Source: Sporosarcina luteola (lineage in GTDB: Bacteria; Bacillota; Bacilli; Bacillales_A; Planococcaceae). Taken from it: 64,000 bases of DNA. This document shows, piece after piece, positions 25,971-34,043 of this stretch. The DNA is taken from assembly GCF_023715585.1 (NCBI RefSeq), contig NZ_JAMBOK010000004.1:124001-188000 (forward strand), written 5' to 3'. Position 1 is the stretch's first letter. The number at the start of each line of letters is the position of its first letter. Below the pieces are notes generated by a model that saw only the letters and a list, made by a program, of their open reading frames with translations, was not told the DNA's origin and made no database searches. The position numbers and the translations under genes were made by a program.

Positions 25971-27203
25971 TTATAAAATCATTTTGTTTTGACCCGTCCC
26001 ATCAATTCTAGCCAATTGCACAATATGCGAAGCCGGATGTTCAATACCGCACAGCTGATCAGCAAGTATTTCTGCGCCAAGTATGCTGTAGACCGTACCG
26101 TTTCCTCCGTATCCTAATAGATAAAAGTGATTCTTTTTAGTTGGATGTTCACCGATGAATGGCAAATTATCGATCGATTCTCCGAAAGTTGCGCAATAGG
26201 CGTACTCAATTTCTATATCCAAGTGGGGGAAGACTTCATTAAAATTACGTCGTAATTCGTTGCCCCGTTGCCAAATCAATTCCTCCGAAATTTCCACATC
26301 TCCACTATTTTCATCTAATCCGCCAATAATAATCCGTTTGTCAGCTGTCGTTCGCATATAGAGATAAGGCCGTTTCGTTTCCCAAATAAGTGCATCTTTA
26401 TACCAAGCGGGCAGCTCATTCAATGGCTCCGTCACGATGACATAAGATCGATTGATATCCGCACCGATCCGTTTGCCTATTGGCAAGGATTCATAGCCAG
26501 TCGTAAAGATAATATTTTTTGTCCGCATCTCTCCTGCTGCTGTTGAAACTGTCAACTTCCCGCCAGACTCCTTCACGTCTAGCATTTCTGTGAATTCGAA
26601 GAGATGTGCACCCATCGTTTCGGCAAGATCGAATATTCCATTTGCAAATATGTAAGGATTCACCTCCGCATCCCCGAAGGTCACAATAGCGCAAGGTCGG
26701 TCTATGCCAGCGTTAGTCAATAGGGCATCCCTGTCCCAATAGGTGCAAGGGAAGCCATATTTAGATAATGTGTGATACTCCTTTTCTATCCTCTCGGCGT
26801 CGTCCTCATCACTTGCGAAATAAATACTTTCCCTGCAAATGAAGTGAGGATCAACTGGCAGTCGATCAGCAACTTTCTTTAATTGTTTCATCGCTTTCAT
26901 ACAGCTTTGGTAAAAACTAACGGCATCTATTTGCCCGATCTGTTCAATCAATTCATGAAGCATGATATCATTAGAGTATTGGAGAAGACCTGTATTGGCG
27001 GAGGTGCTTCCCGTCGCAAAGCGCCTTTTATCCAAAATCGCAATCTGTAAGCCGCGATCTACCAGTGATAATGCAGTAAGTGCACCCGACATGCCGCCCC
27101 CGACAATGACCGCGTCATAGCAGTCCGCTTTTTTAAACGGTTTTTTTCTAAGTGGTGCTCGATAAGTAGTCGGCCAATACATTGAACCGTTATGTAAATC
27201 CAT
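25971..27203 (-). CDS. FAD-dependent amino acid/amine oxidoreductase (DAO family)
   Basis: The 410-residue protein has an N-terminal dinucleotide-binding motif AVIVGGGMSGALTALSL (about residues 31-47). The ADP-ribose contact follows (ILDKRRFATGSTSANTG), with a C-terminal GYGGNGTVYS flavin-contact segment. It resembles glycine/D-amino acid oxidases and gamma-glutamylputrescine oxidase, which oxidise C-N bonds and make peroxide. The substrate is unknown. The ribosome-binding site GGGGGAA lies just upstream. Its 3' end touches the 21-bp repeat array, and it is divergent from the exonuclease gene. Confidence 0.8.
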   Translation of the reverse strand: MDLHNGSMYWPTTYRAPLRKKPFKKADCYDAVIVGGGMSGALTALSLVDRGLQIAILDKRRFATGSTSANTGLLQYSNDIMLHELIEQIGQIDAVSFYQSCMKAMKQLKKVADRLPVDPHFICRESIYFASDEDDAERIEKEYHTLSKYGFPCTYWDRDALLTNAGIDRPCAIVTFGDAEVNPYIFANGIFDLAETMGAHLFEFTEMLDVKESGGKLTVSTAAGEMRTKNIIFTTGYESLPIGKRIGADINRSYVIVTEPLNELPAWYKDALIWETKRPYLYMRTTADKRIIIGGLDENSGDVEISEELIWQRGNELRRNFNEVFPHLDIEIEYAYCATFGESIDNLPFIGEHPTKKNHFYLLGYGGNGTVYSILGAEILADQLCGIEHPASHIVQLARIDGTGQNKMIL

Positions 27204-27282
27204 ATAAATTCCCCCTTACCGTTCTATACCCACCCAATTAGCTTTGGAAAAGCAAAGAAAGATATTTTAGGAGATGATCGTA

Positions 27283-28179
27283 ATGACAAATGAACAAAAA
27301 CCACATATTTTGCTCGTTGATGGCATGGCTTTATTATTCAGATCGTTTTTTGCAACGTCGGCAATGGGACATTTCTTTCCGAACGATGATGGAGTCCCGA
27401 CAAACGGCGTTCAAGGGTTTGCCCGACATGCATTGACAGCGGCTTCCATTTTCAACCCGACCCATATGGCAGTCTGCTGGGATATGGGGGCGCATACGTT
27501 CAGGAATGATCTTTTCGACGGTTATAAAGCGAACCGCCCGGCACCGGCGCCTGAACTAGTGCCGCAGTTTGATATGACGCGGGAAGTGTCCGAACTGATG
27601 GGATGGAAGAATTATGGAATCCCGGGAATGGAAGCGGATGATCTGATCGGCTCGCTCGTCTGCGAATGGGAAGGCAAGGCGGATATCACAATCGTCACGG
27701 GAGACAAGGACCTTTTACAGCTGCTGCGTCCAGGCGTGCGCATCGCCTTCATGAAGAAAGGCTATAATGTGTACGATATTTATTCAGAAGACCGTTTTGT
27801 CGAAGAGTACGAGATTGCGCCAGAGCGATTCGTCGAGGTGAAGGCGTTTACTGGAGATGCGAGCGACGGCTATCCGGGAGTGAAAGGAATCGGTCCGAAA
27901 ACTGCGTTGAAACTCGTGAAGGAATATGGAACGGTTGAAAGCGTCATCGATTCGTTGCATGAACTGACGGCAGGCATGAGGAAAAAGATTGAAGAGGAGA
28001 TGGAAATGCTGCTCTTGTCGAAACAACTTGCACAAATCCATTGCGAGCTAGACTTCAATGATCCACTAGAGCAATTGAGCCTCCCTGATTACTCGGAAGC
28101 GAGGAAACACTTGGAGGAGAAAGGCTATTCGATGATTGTTAGACAGCTGAACTCGTTATTTCCGGAGCTTATTGCGTAA
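27283..28179 (+). CDS. 5'-3' exonuclease (DNA polymerase I 5'-nuclease family)
   Basis: The 298-residue protein is a stand-alone FEN-type nuclease like B. subtilis YpcP. It has early LLVDGMALLFRS, the acidic metal sites MEADDLIGSL and VTGDKDLLQLL, and the helix-three-turn-helix GVKGIGPKTALKL after GDASDGYPG. It trims 5' flaps or RNA primers during replication and repair. I chose ATG 27283, nine bases from AGGAG; the upstream ATG at 27274 abuts that site. The 20-bp ATGCG-type array follows its stop codon. Confidence 0.9.
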   Translation: MTNEQKPHILLVDGMALLFRSFFATSAMGHFFPNDDGVPTNGVQGFARHALTAASIFNPTHMAVCWDMGAHTFRNDLFDGYKANRPAPAPELVPQFDMTREVSELMGWKNYGIPGMEADDLIGSLVCEWEGKADITIVTGDKDLLQLLRPGVRIAFMKKGYNVYDIYSEDRFVEEYEIAPERFVEVKAFTGDASDGYPGVKGIGPKTALKLVKEYGTVESVIDSLHELTAGMRKKIEEEMEMLLLSKQLAQIHCELDFNDPLEQLSLPDYSEARKHLEEKGYSMIVRQLNSLFPELIA

Positions 28180-28194
28180 TTGCTAGGGCGGTTT

Positions 28195-28330
28195 ATGCGT
28201 AAGTATTCCATTTTATGAGCTTTTAAAGGTGATTATGCGCTGAAGGGTTTATGCGCATTTGAAAGCATTTATGGACTTCTGCGAGAAATTTTGCGTGTTT
28301 GAAGCTATTTATGCGCGTTTACATTTAATG
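28195..28330. repeat. 20-bp-phased TTTATGCG repeat array
   Basis: ATGCG-type cores recur at 28195, 28215, 28235, 28251, 28271, 28291 and 28311. Steps are 20 bases except one of 16. Each unit keeps TTTATGCG or a close variant and varies in the other half. It sits just behind the exonuclease stop codon. The same family recurs behind fadA. Confidence 0.8.
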
Positions 28331-28339
28331 AAGACAAGC

Positions 28340-28373
28340 AAAAACCACTGCCTACTTTTCGGCAGTGGTTTTT
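28340..28373. terminator. bidirectional rho-independent terminator
   Basis: AAAAACCACTGCC pairs with GGCAGTGGTTTTT. It overlaps the stop codon of the minus-strand C39-like gene and closes both converging genes. Confidence 0.85.
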
Positions 28374-28870
28374 CTGATCTTTACAAATGAAAGGATGGGC
28401 CGGTTAGGTTCATATGCTATTTCGCGGATACGGCTTTCGCGGTTCCGCCCTCCATTATCGTGGACGAGCAGAAGCAGTCCGCTATCGCATTCCTTGTAGC
28501 CGACGACTGGAACCCAATGATAATCAAAAGCATAATTGCCGAACCAATGAAAAGAGAACCATTTATCGAACTTGGCTGCAACTGGCCGTCCTTCTTTGAT
28601 TTCGTCCTTCACTTCCTCAATCCGACATTTTTCAATCCGCCATCCCGAACCTAACAGCTTGCGAAGATTACGGATGAAACGCCATTTGAACAGACCGATT
28701 CGAGTCCCCCCAAGCATACGGTAAAGATCATTTACTTGAATGCCCGAATCATGCAAATGATGGCGGAGGATGGTGAAAGCAGTTACCGGACCACATGAGG
28801 AAGGCTGGAAACGCTTTTCGATATCGTCGCCGTATTGTGATTTGCCTTGAAAACCTTCCACCTGTTTCAT
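28352..28870 (-). CDS. C39-like (papain-fold) peptidase-family protein
   Basis: The 172-residue protein has the order of a cysteine-protease triad: SSCGP (Cys26), YHWVPVVGY (His118) and VHDNGG (Asp138). This matches the peptidase C39-like family. There is no signal peptide or ABC domain, so it is not a bacteriocin exporter, and an intracellular hydrolase or transglutaminase-like role is possible. A GGAGG-type site is present upstream (GGAGGGTCC on the minus strand). It follows the STAS gene on the same strand at about 24 bases, so it may be co-transcribed. Confidence 0.65.
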   Translation of the reverse strand: MKQVEGFQGKSQYGDDIEKRFQPSSCGPVTAFTILRHHLHDSGIQVNDLYRMLGGTRIGLFKWRFIRNLRKLLGSGWRIEKCRIEEVKDEIKEGRPVAAKFDKWFSFHWFGNYAFDYHWVPVVGYKECDSGLLLLVHDNGGRNRESRIREIAYEPNRPILSFVKIRKTTAEK

Positions 28871-28894
28871 TTGCTGGACCCTCCATTAAAGGAT

Positions 28895-29350
28895 TTACAA
28901 TGTTACTTTTTTCTCCCTCAGAAGGGTTTTAAGAGCCATTCTGAAGTTGATAAATGATTCAAATTCCATTTGGACGCCCGCGGCTATAATCTTTCTGACA
29001 ATTAGCGGATTGAAGCCGACTGAAATCGGACGGACATCCATCAGTTTCAACGTATTGTTCAGCATTTGTAGTTCAAGCGCCAGCGAGTCATAATCATGCA
29101 GTTCTTTTTCATTCAGATCAGCTGCAGTGAAATCGAATATAACACAATTCACGCCGCGATTTTCGTCCAGATATTCCAATACAAGTGTACGTATAAGTTC
29201 AAATCGTTCTGTTCCGGTATAACCGACAATTGGTACGAGAATTGTGTCATCGACAATGGAGGAAATGATTGGCACAGATGATTTTTTGATCGATTCTTCC
29301 AAAATAGCAATTCGTTTTTTATATTTTTCTATTTCTTTTTCGTAATCCAT
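28895..29350 (-). CDS. STAS-domain protein (RsbR-like)
   Basis: The 151-residue protein has a short N-terminal coiled-coil-like helix (EKEIEKYKKRIAILEES) and then one STAS domain (about residues 30-145; VPIVGYTGTERFELI, CVIFDFTAADL). The layout resembles the C-terminal half of RsbR stressosome proteins, but the usual phosphorylatable Ser/Thr are not obvious. It may be a regulatory scaffold. I chose ATG 29350, just behind GAGGTG; the longer frame to 29365 includes that site. It is probably co-transcribed with the C39-like gene. Confidence 0.7.
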   Translation of the reverse strand: MDYEKEIEKYKKRIAILEESIKKSSVPIISSIVDDTILVPIVGYTGTERFELIRTLVLEYLDENRGVNCVIFDFTAADLNEKELHDYDSLALELQMLNNTLKLMDVRPISVGFNPLIVRKIIAAGVQMEFESFINFRMALKTLLREKKVTL

Positions 29351-29416
29351 TTTGCACCTCAGCATATGCGTTTTCTCTTATTATACGATAAACCAATTGT
29401 AAAAAGGCATAATAAT

Positions 29417-29446
29417 AGAGGAGTGGCCCAAATTAGCCACTCCTCC
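29417..29446 (-). terminator. probable terminator after the thioredoxin-like gene
   Basis: GAGGAGTGGC pairs with GCCACTCCTC. The minus-strand tail is A/T-rich rather than a clean U-run. Confidence 0.5.
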
Positions 29447-29471
29447 ACAAGTTTTTCCTAGGGTTTGGGAA

Positions 29472-29789
29472 TCATTTCACCGTTTCAAGAAAATCGGTTA
29501 CTTGATCCGGAGTTTTTGCATTAGCGCTATGTAAGTGCGCTTTCTTTTCCCCGTTTTGGAATATGAGCAAGCTCGGAATTCCCATCACTTCATATTTCTC
29601 AGCGATTTCAGGCAACACGTCACGGTCCACGTCATACCATGTATACATATCATAGTCTTCGACGATGGGATCGATGAACATATCCATGCGTGTGCAGTCA
29701 GGGCACCAGCCCGCTTGGAATTTGATTAGCGATTTATTTTCGCTGTTAATGACCTTGTTGAATTCCTCGACAGTTGTAATTGATTTCAT
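29472..29789 (-). CDS. thioredoxin-family protein (YtpP-like)
   Basis: The 105-residue protein has a thioredoxin fold with active site WCPDC (Cys29 and Cys32) and the cis-proline segment GIPSLLIF. CPDC is unusual compared with thioredoxin's CGPC and matches a Bacillus group of small thioredoxin-like oxidoreductases. It probably reduces disulfides or bacillithiol mixed disulfides in the cytoplasm. I chose ATG 29789, ten bases after AAAGGAG. It is monocistronic and divergent from fadN. Confidence 0.8.
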   Translation of the reverse strand: MKSITTVEEFNKVINSENKSLIKFQAGWCPDCTRMDMFIDPIVEDYDMYTWYDVDRDVLPEIAEKYEVMGIPSLLIFQNGEKKAHLHSANAKTPDQVTDFLETVK

Positions 29790-29957
29790 TATGAACACAC
29801 TCCTTTACTATGTAGTGTACCTTCTTTTTGTGAATGAAGATAATAAAATGCCCATAACAAAAAATAGGAAATTCATGCATTTCAATATTGCGAAAAAGAA
29901 GAGAATGATATAGACTGATAGATATAGATAACGTTTCTATTTTTTTTGCCTGTAAAA

Positions 29958-29975
29958 TGAATGAAGGTTCATTCA
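29958..29975. promoter_or_regulatory. FadR-type operator upstream of fadN
   Basis: TGAATGAAGGTTCATTCA, an 18-base near-perfect palindrome that matches the Bacillus FadR (YsiA) consensus TGAATGA-four bases-TCATTCA at about 16 of 18 positions. It lies about 25 bases before the fadN start. FadR would block fad expression until long-chain acyl-CoA binds it. Confidence 0.8.
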
Positions 29976-29999
29976 AAAGAAAAAGGGAGGCTTCGCAAC

Positions 30000-32384
30000 G
30001 TGGCATATCAAATCAAGAAAGCGGCAGTATTAGGTTCAGGTGTAATGGGATCTGGCATTGCAGCCCATCTCGCCAATATCGGCATTCCTGTCCTACTGCT
30101 GGATATCGTTCCAACTCAGCTGACAGAGCAAGAGGAAGCAAAGAACCTTACATTGGAGGATCGGCAAGTCCGCAATAAATTTGCGGCGACAGCTTTGGAG
30201 AAACTTTTGAAGCAGAAGCCGGCGCCATTAGCTGCAAAACAGAATCTATCACTTATTGAAGTCGGCAATTTCGAGGACGACTTGGAAAAATTGAATGATG
30301 TTGACTGGATCATTGAAGTCATCGTCGAGAACCTGGACATTAAAAAAAGTTTGTATGAAAAAATAGATGCAGTTCGAAAACCGGGTACAATTATCACCTC
30401 AAACACATCGGGTATCAGCATTGAAGCGATGGCGGAAGGACGTTCGGAGGATTTCCAAAAGCATTTCCTTGGCACACACTTCTTCAACCCGCCGCGTTAC
30501 TTAAAATTGCTTGAAGTGATTCCGACTGCGAAAACGGATGAAAGAGTACTCAATTTCATGCTCCAATTCGGAGAGGATCGCTTAGGTAAAGGTGTTGTTG
30601 TAGCGAAAGACACGCCAAACTTCATTGCCAACAGGATCGGAACGTACGGCTTGCTTGTAACTCTTCGTGAAATGGAGAAGCGCGGTTATTCGATCGGGGA
30701 AGTCGACTCGGTGACGGGCACGTTGATCGGACGTCCTAAATCGGCCACTTTCCGTACATTGGATGTAGTCGGTCTGGACACTTTCATGCACGTCGCGAAA
30801 AATGCGTATGACAAGACGGAAGGCGAAGAGCAGAAAGTGTTCGAACTTCCGGCATTCATGAAGAAGATGATCGACAATGGATGGCTAGGGGCCAAAACGA
30901 AACAAGGATTCTACTTAAAGGAAGGAAAAGAGATCCTTGAGCTTGATCCTGAAACGTTTGAATATGGTCCGACGAAAAAATTGAAAACGCCTTCAATTGA
31001 AATTGCGAAACAGCAAAAAGGTCTTGCAAATAAAGTGAAGACACTCGTTTACGCAAATGATCGGACAGGAGAAATCCTATGGAGCATCCTTTCCCCGACA
31101 CTCCGTTACTCCGCAGAATTGAATGGGGAAATCGCTGACGACATCGTCGCAATTGACAATGCGATGAAATGGGGCTTTGGCTGGCAGCAAGGACCTTTCG
31201 AGATTTGGGATGCGATCGGCGTTGCCAAATCGGTTGAGAAGATGAAGGAAGAGAATGTGGAAATTCCTGCATTCGTCCAAACAATGCTAGATAACGGGTT
31301 CGAATCTTTCTATAAGGAAGAAGAGGGTGAAGTCTTTTTCTTCGACGGCGAAGGCTATCAGCCGGTAACGGTCAATGAAAAAGCGATCAACTTGAAGCTT
31401 TATAAGAAAAAACACGGCGTCATCAAGAAGAATTCTGGCGCTAGCCTGATTGACCTTGGCGATGGCATTGCCCTATTGGAATTCCATTCACAATCGAACG
31501 CGATCGGCTTGGATATTATCCAGATGATCAATTTCGCGGTTGACGAAGTGGAGAAGAATTACAAAGGCCTCGTCATCGGGAACCAAGGGAAGAACTTCTG
31601 TGTCGGCGCAAATCTAGCGATGATCTTAATGGAAGCGCAGGACGATAATATTTTCGAACTTGATTACACAATCAGAGCTTTCCAAAATGCGATGATGAAA
31701 ATCAAGTATAGCCGGAAACCAGTCGTTGCCGCGCCATTCCAAATGACGCTCGGCGGCGGTGCGGAAGTATGTTTGCCGGCTGCGCATATCCAAGCTTCGA
31801 TGGAAACGTATATCGGCTTGGTCGAGGTCGGCGTCGGTTTGATTCCTGGAGGGGGCGGCAACGTCAACCTGTACACAAAACATCTGAAAGGTTTGCCGAA
31901 TGGCGTGCACGTCGATTACCAATATGTTGCGAATAAAGTGTTCGAAACGATTGCGATGGCGAAAGTATCGACATCTGCGGAAGAAGCGAAAGAGAATAAC
32001 TTCCTGAACTTCGCTGACGGCATAAGCGTCAATCCTGATCACTTGATTTATGACGCGAAGCAGGCTGCGTTGTCACTGTATGAAGCAGGTTATACGCCTC
32101 CTAAGAAGGAGAAGATCCCGGTCACGGGAGATTCAGGATATGCAACGATGCTCCTCGGGGCGGAAGGCATGCATCTGTCAGGATTTATCAGTGACCATGA
32201 CTTGAAAATAGCGAAGAAGCTCGCATTTGTTTTATCAGGCGGAAAAGTGCCTTATGGAACTCTTGTCGATGAACAATACATGTTGGACCTTGAACGGGAA
32301 GCATTTCTGAACCTAATTCAAGAGCCGAAATCCCAACAGCGGATGCAGCATATGCTCCTGAAAGGGAAGCCGCTGCGCAACTGA
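30000..32384 (+). CDS. fadN: 3-hydroxyacyl-CoA dehydrogenase/enoyl-CoA hydratase
   Basis: The 794-residue fusion has an NAD-binding N-terminus (VLGSGVMGSGIAAHLA). The 3-hydroxyacyl-CoA dehydrogenase signature follows (GTHFFNPPRYLKLLEVI), and the C-terminal crotonase domain has an oxyanion loop (KNFCVGANLAM) and GLIPGGGG. It performs two successive steps of fatty-acid beta-oxidation. The start is GTG 30000, nine bases from GGGAGG; an upstream in-frame ATG at 29961 lies inside the FadR operator. It leads the fadN-fadA-fadE set. Confidence 0.93.
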   Translation: MAYQIKKAAVLGSGVMGSGIAAHLANIGIPVLLLDIVPTQLTEQEEAKNLTLEDRQVRNKFAATALEKLLKQKPAPLAAKQNLSLIEVGNFEDDLEKLNDVDWIIEVIVENLDIKKSLYEKIDAVRKPGTIITSNTSGISIEAMAEGRSEDFQKHFLGTHFFNPPRYLKLLEVIPTAKTDERVLNFMLQFGEDRLGKGVVVAKDTPNFIANRIGTYGLLVTLREMEKRGYSIGEVDSVTGTLIGRPKSATFRTLDVVGLDTFMHVAKNAYDKTEGEEQKVFELPAFMKKMIDNGWLGAKTKQGFYLKEGKEILELDPETFEYGPTKKLKTPSIEIAKQQKGLANKVKTLVYANDRTGEILWSILSPTLRYSAELNGEIADDIVAIDNAMKWGFGWQQGPFEIWDAIGVAKSVEKMKEENVEIPAFVQTMLDNGFESFYKEEEGEVFFFDGEGYQPVTVNEKAINLKLYKKKHGVIKKNSGASLIDLGDGIALLEFHSQSNAIGLDIIQMINFAVDEVEKNYKGLVIGNQGKNFCVGANLAMILMEAQDDNIFELDYTIRAFQNAMMKIKYSRKPVVAAPFQMTLGGGAEVCLPAAHIQASMETYIGLVEVGVGLIPGGGGNVNLYTKHLKGLPNGVHVDYQYVANKVFETIAMAKVSTSAEEAKENNFLNFADGISVNPDHLIYDAKQAALSLYEAGYTPPKKEKIPVTGDSGYATMLLGAEGMHLSGFISDHDLKIAKKLAFVLSGGKVPYGTLVDEQYMLDLEREAFLNLIQEPKSQQRMQHMLLKGKPLRN

Positions 32385-32415
32385 TCTGCATAGATAGCAA
32401 AAGGAGGAAGTCGAA

Positions 32416-33591
32416 ATGCGTGAAGCAGTAATCGTAGCAGGTGCGAGGACACCCGTCGGAAAAGCGGGCCGTGGAAGTCTGGCAACTGTACGCCCGGATG
32501 ACCTGGGAGCTTTGACAATTAAAGAAACATTGAAACGTGCGAATGGATATGATGGACCGATAGATGACTTGATCATTGGATGTGCAATGCCGGAAGCGGA
32601 GCAAGGGATGAACGTCGCCCGTAATATTGGGGCGCTCGCAGGATTGCCTGACACAACACCGGCAATTACGGTTAACCGGTTCTGTTCTTCGGGCCTTCAA
32701 TCGATCGCCTATGCGGCTGAGCGGATCATGCTCGGCCATTCCGAAGCGGTCATCGCTGGCGGCGTCGAGTCCATGAGCATGGTGCCGATGATGGGGAATA
32801 CGATCCGGCCGAACTTCAAATTAGCAGAAACGGCTCCCCAATACTATATGGGAATGGGCCATACAGCTGAGCAGGTGGCAGTGAAATACGGCGTCAGCCG
32901 CGAAGACCAGGATGCTTTTGCAGTCCGCTCCCATGAAAAAGCAGCAGCAGCAATTGCAGCCGGCAAATTCATTGACGAAATTATACCTGTGGAAGTCGTG
33001 AAGCGTTTTGTCGACGGAAACGGCAAGTACCAGGAAAAGACGGTCCTCTTTGAAATGGACGAAGGCGTCCGTACGGGGACATCGATGGAAGTGTTGGGGA
33101 AATTACGCCCGGCCTTTTCCGTAAAAGGATCCGTCACTGCCGGAAATGCATCGCAGACATCTGACGGTGCTGCATCCGTCCTCGTCATGGACCGCGAAAT
33201 CGCCGAAGGGAAAGGCTTGAAACCGATCGCGAAATTCCGTTCATTCGCCGTAGGCGGCGTGCCGCCGGAAGTGATGGGAATCGGCCCGATCGAGGCTGTT
33301 CCGAAAGCATTGAAACTAGCTGGACTATCCATCGAGGACATCGATCTATGGGAACTGAATGAAGCATTCGCGTCCCAGTCCTTACAAGTCGTCCGCCACT
33401 TAGGCATCGATATGGATAAAGTGAACGTCAACGGCGGAGCCATCGCACTAGGCCACCCGCTAGGCGCAACAGGCTCTGTCCTCACATTGAAGCTGATGAA
33501 TGAGTTGAAACGCCAAGGCAAACAATTCGGCGTCGTCACCATGTGCATCGGCGGCGGAATGGGTGCAGCCGGCGTATTTGAAATGCTGTAA
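32416..33591 (+). CDS. fadA: acetyl-CoA acyltransferase (3-ketoacyl-CoA thiolase)
   Basis: The 391-residue thiolase has nucleophile Cys90 in [10 protein letters not shown], the GHPLGATGS histidine motif near residue 348 and the second catalytic Cys in [11 protein letters not shown] near the end. It releases acetyl-CoA in the last step of beta-oxidation. It starts 31 bases after fadN with AAAGGAGG, so the two are co-transcribed. Unlike the compact B. subtilis operon, 452 bases of repeats separate it from fadE. Confidence 0.93.
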   Translation: MREAVIVAGARTPVGKAGRGSLATVRPDDLGALTIKETLKRANGYDGPIDDLIIGCAMPEAEQGMNVARNIGALAGLPDTTPAITVNRFCSSGLQSIAYAAERIMLGHSEAVIAGGVESMSMVPMMGNTIRPNFKLAETAPQYYMGMGHTAEQVAVKYGVSREDQDAFAVRSHEKAAAAIAAGKFIDEIIPVEVVKRFVDGNGKYQEKTVLFEMDEGVRTGTSMEVLGKLRPAFSVKGSVTAGNASQTSDGAASVLVMDREIAEGKGLKPIAKFRSFAVGGVPPEVMGIGPIEAVPKALKLAGLSIEDIDLWELNEAFASQSLQVVRHLGIDMDKVNVNGGAIALGHPLGATGSVLTLKLMNELKRQGKQFGVVTMCIGGGMGAAGVFEML

Positions 33592-33620
33592 GGAGCGCTT
33601 TTGAGCTTTTAGAGGCATTT

Positions 33621-33745
33621 ATGCGTATCTGCATGAATTTATGGACTTTTACATGGTGTTATGCGTATGTGGAGCGTTTTATGCGCGCTTCCAGTGATTT
33701 ATGCGTAACTGGTTCCATTTATGCGTATTGATAGTGATTTGATGC
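33621..33745. repeat. 20-bp-phased ATGCGTA repeat array in the fad operon
   Basis: ATG cores recur at 33621, 33641, 33661, 33681, 33701 and 33721, exactly 20 bases apart, with a final shifted copy at 33742. Each unit keeps ATGCGTA or a close variant and ends in TTT, with about ten variable bases between. Same family as the array at 28195. Confidence 0.85.
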
Positions 33746-33778
33746 TTTTTAAAGCGGACATTTAGGATTGAAGCGAAA

Positions 33779-33986
33779 GGCGGCGACTCCTGCCGGAAGG
33801 GCATGAGCTGAAGACCCCGCAACGAAGCGAAGCGTAGTGAAAGCCGTCACGAAGAACGGCTTTTGCGAGTAAAAGCGCAGCGTTACGCGCAGGATGCCTT
33901 AATTTCTGCAAAGTGCGCAGAAATACGGCAAATCGAACTCTTCGTGGTTCGATTGGCTGAAGCCATGCCGGCGGAAAGCGTCCGCC
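33779..33986. repeat. inverted-arm repeat element enclosing the three-hairpin element
   Basis: GGCGGCGACTCCTGCCGG at 33779-33796 is imperfectly complementary to CCGGCGGAAAGCGTCCGCC at 33968-33986. The arms and the CTGAAGACCCCGC segment resemble a dispersed intergenic element I recall from other Bacillales. The inner part (33841-33960) is a second, independent repeat. Confidence 0.7.
33841..33960. repeat. three-hairpin dispersed element, copy A
   Basis: There are three consecutive stems. AAGCCGT/ACGGCTT is at 33841-33862, TTTCTGC/GCAGAAA at 33903-33923, and AATCGAAC/GTTCGATT at 33931-33954, with TACGGCA between the last two. Related copies are at 51972-52035 (last two stems) and 57825-57944 (all three). 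Confidence 0.85.
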
Positions 33987-34043
33987 TGTAGCGGAAATCC
34001 GGTAATAAGGCAATTACATGAAAAATTAAAGGAGGAATATATA

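Noticed and set aside
25284-26011. Long open frames on both strands across the 21-bp array (heptads such as AQSEAFR, PKRGIPR, RGMPRFG)
   Set aside because: They are forced by a stop-free 21-base unit, overlap each other in five frames, and lack ribosome-binding sites. They are not counted as genes.
32844-33548. 234-codon open frame antisense to fadA
   Set aside because: Shadow of the high-GC third positions in fadA; no ribosome-binding site and no recognisable product.
25328-33745. CRISPR array
   Set aside because: Unit length is 20-21 bases with no separate spacers of about 30 bases, the variable halves recur among units, and no cas gene is present.
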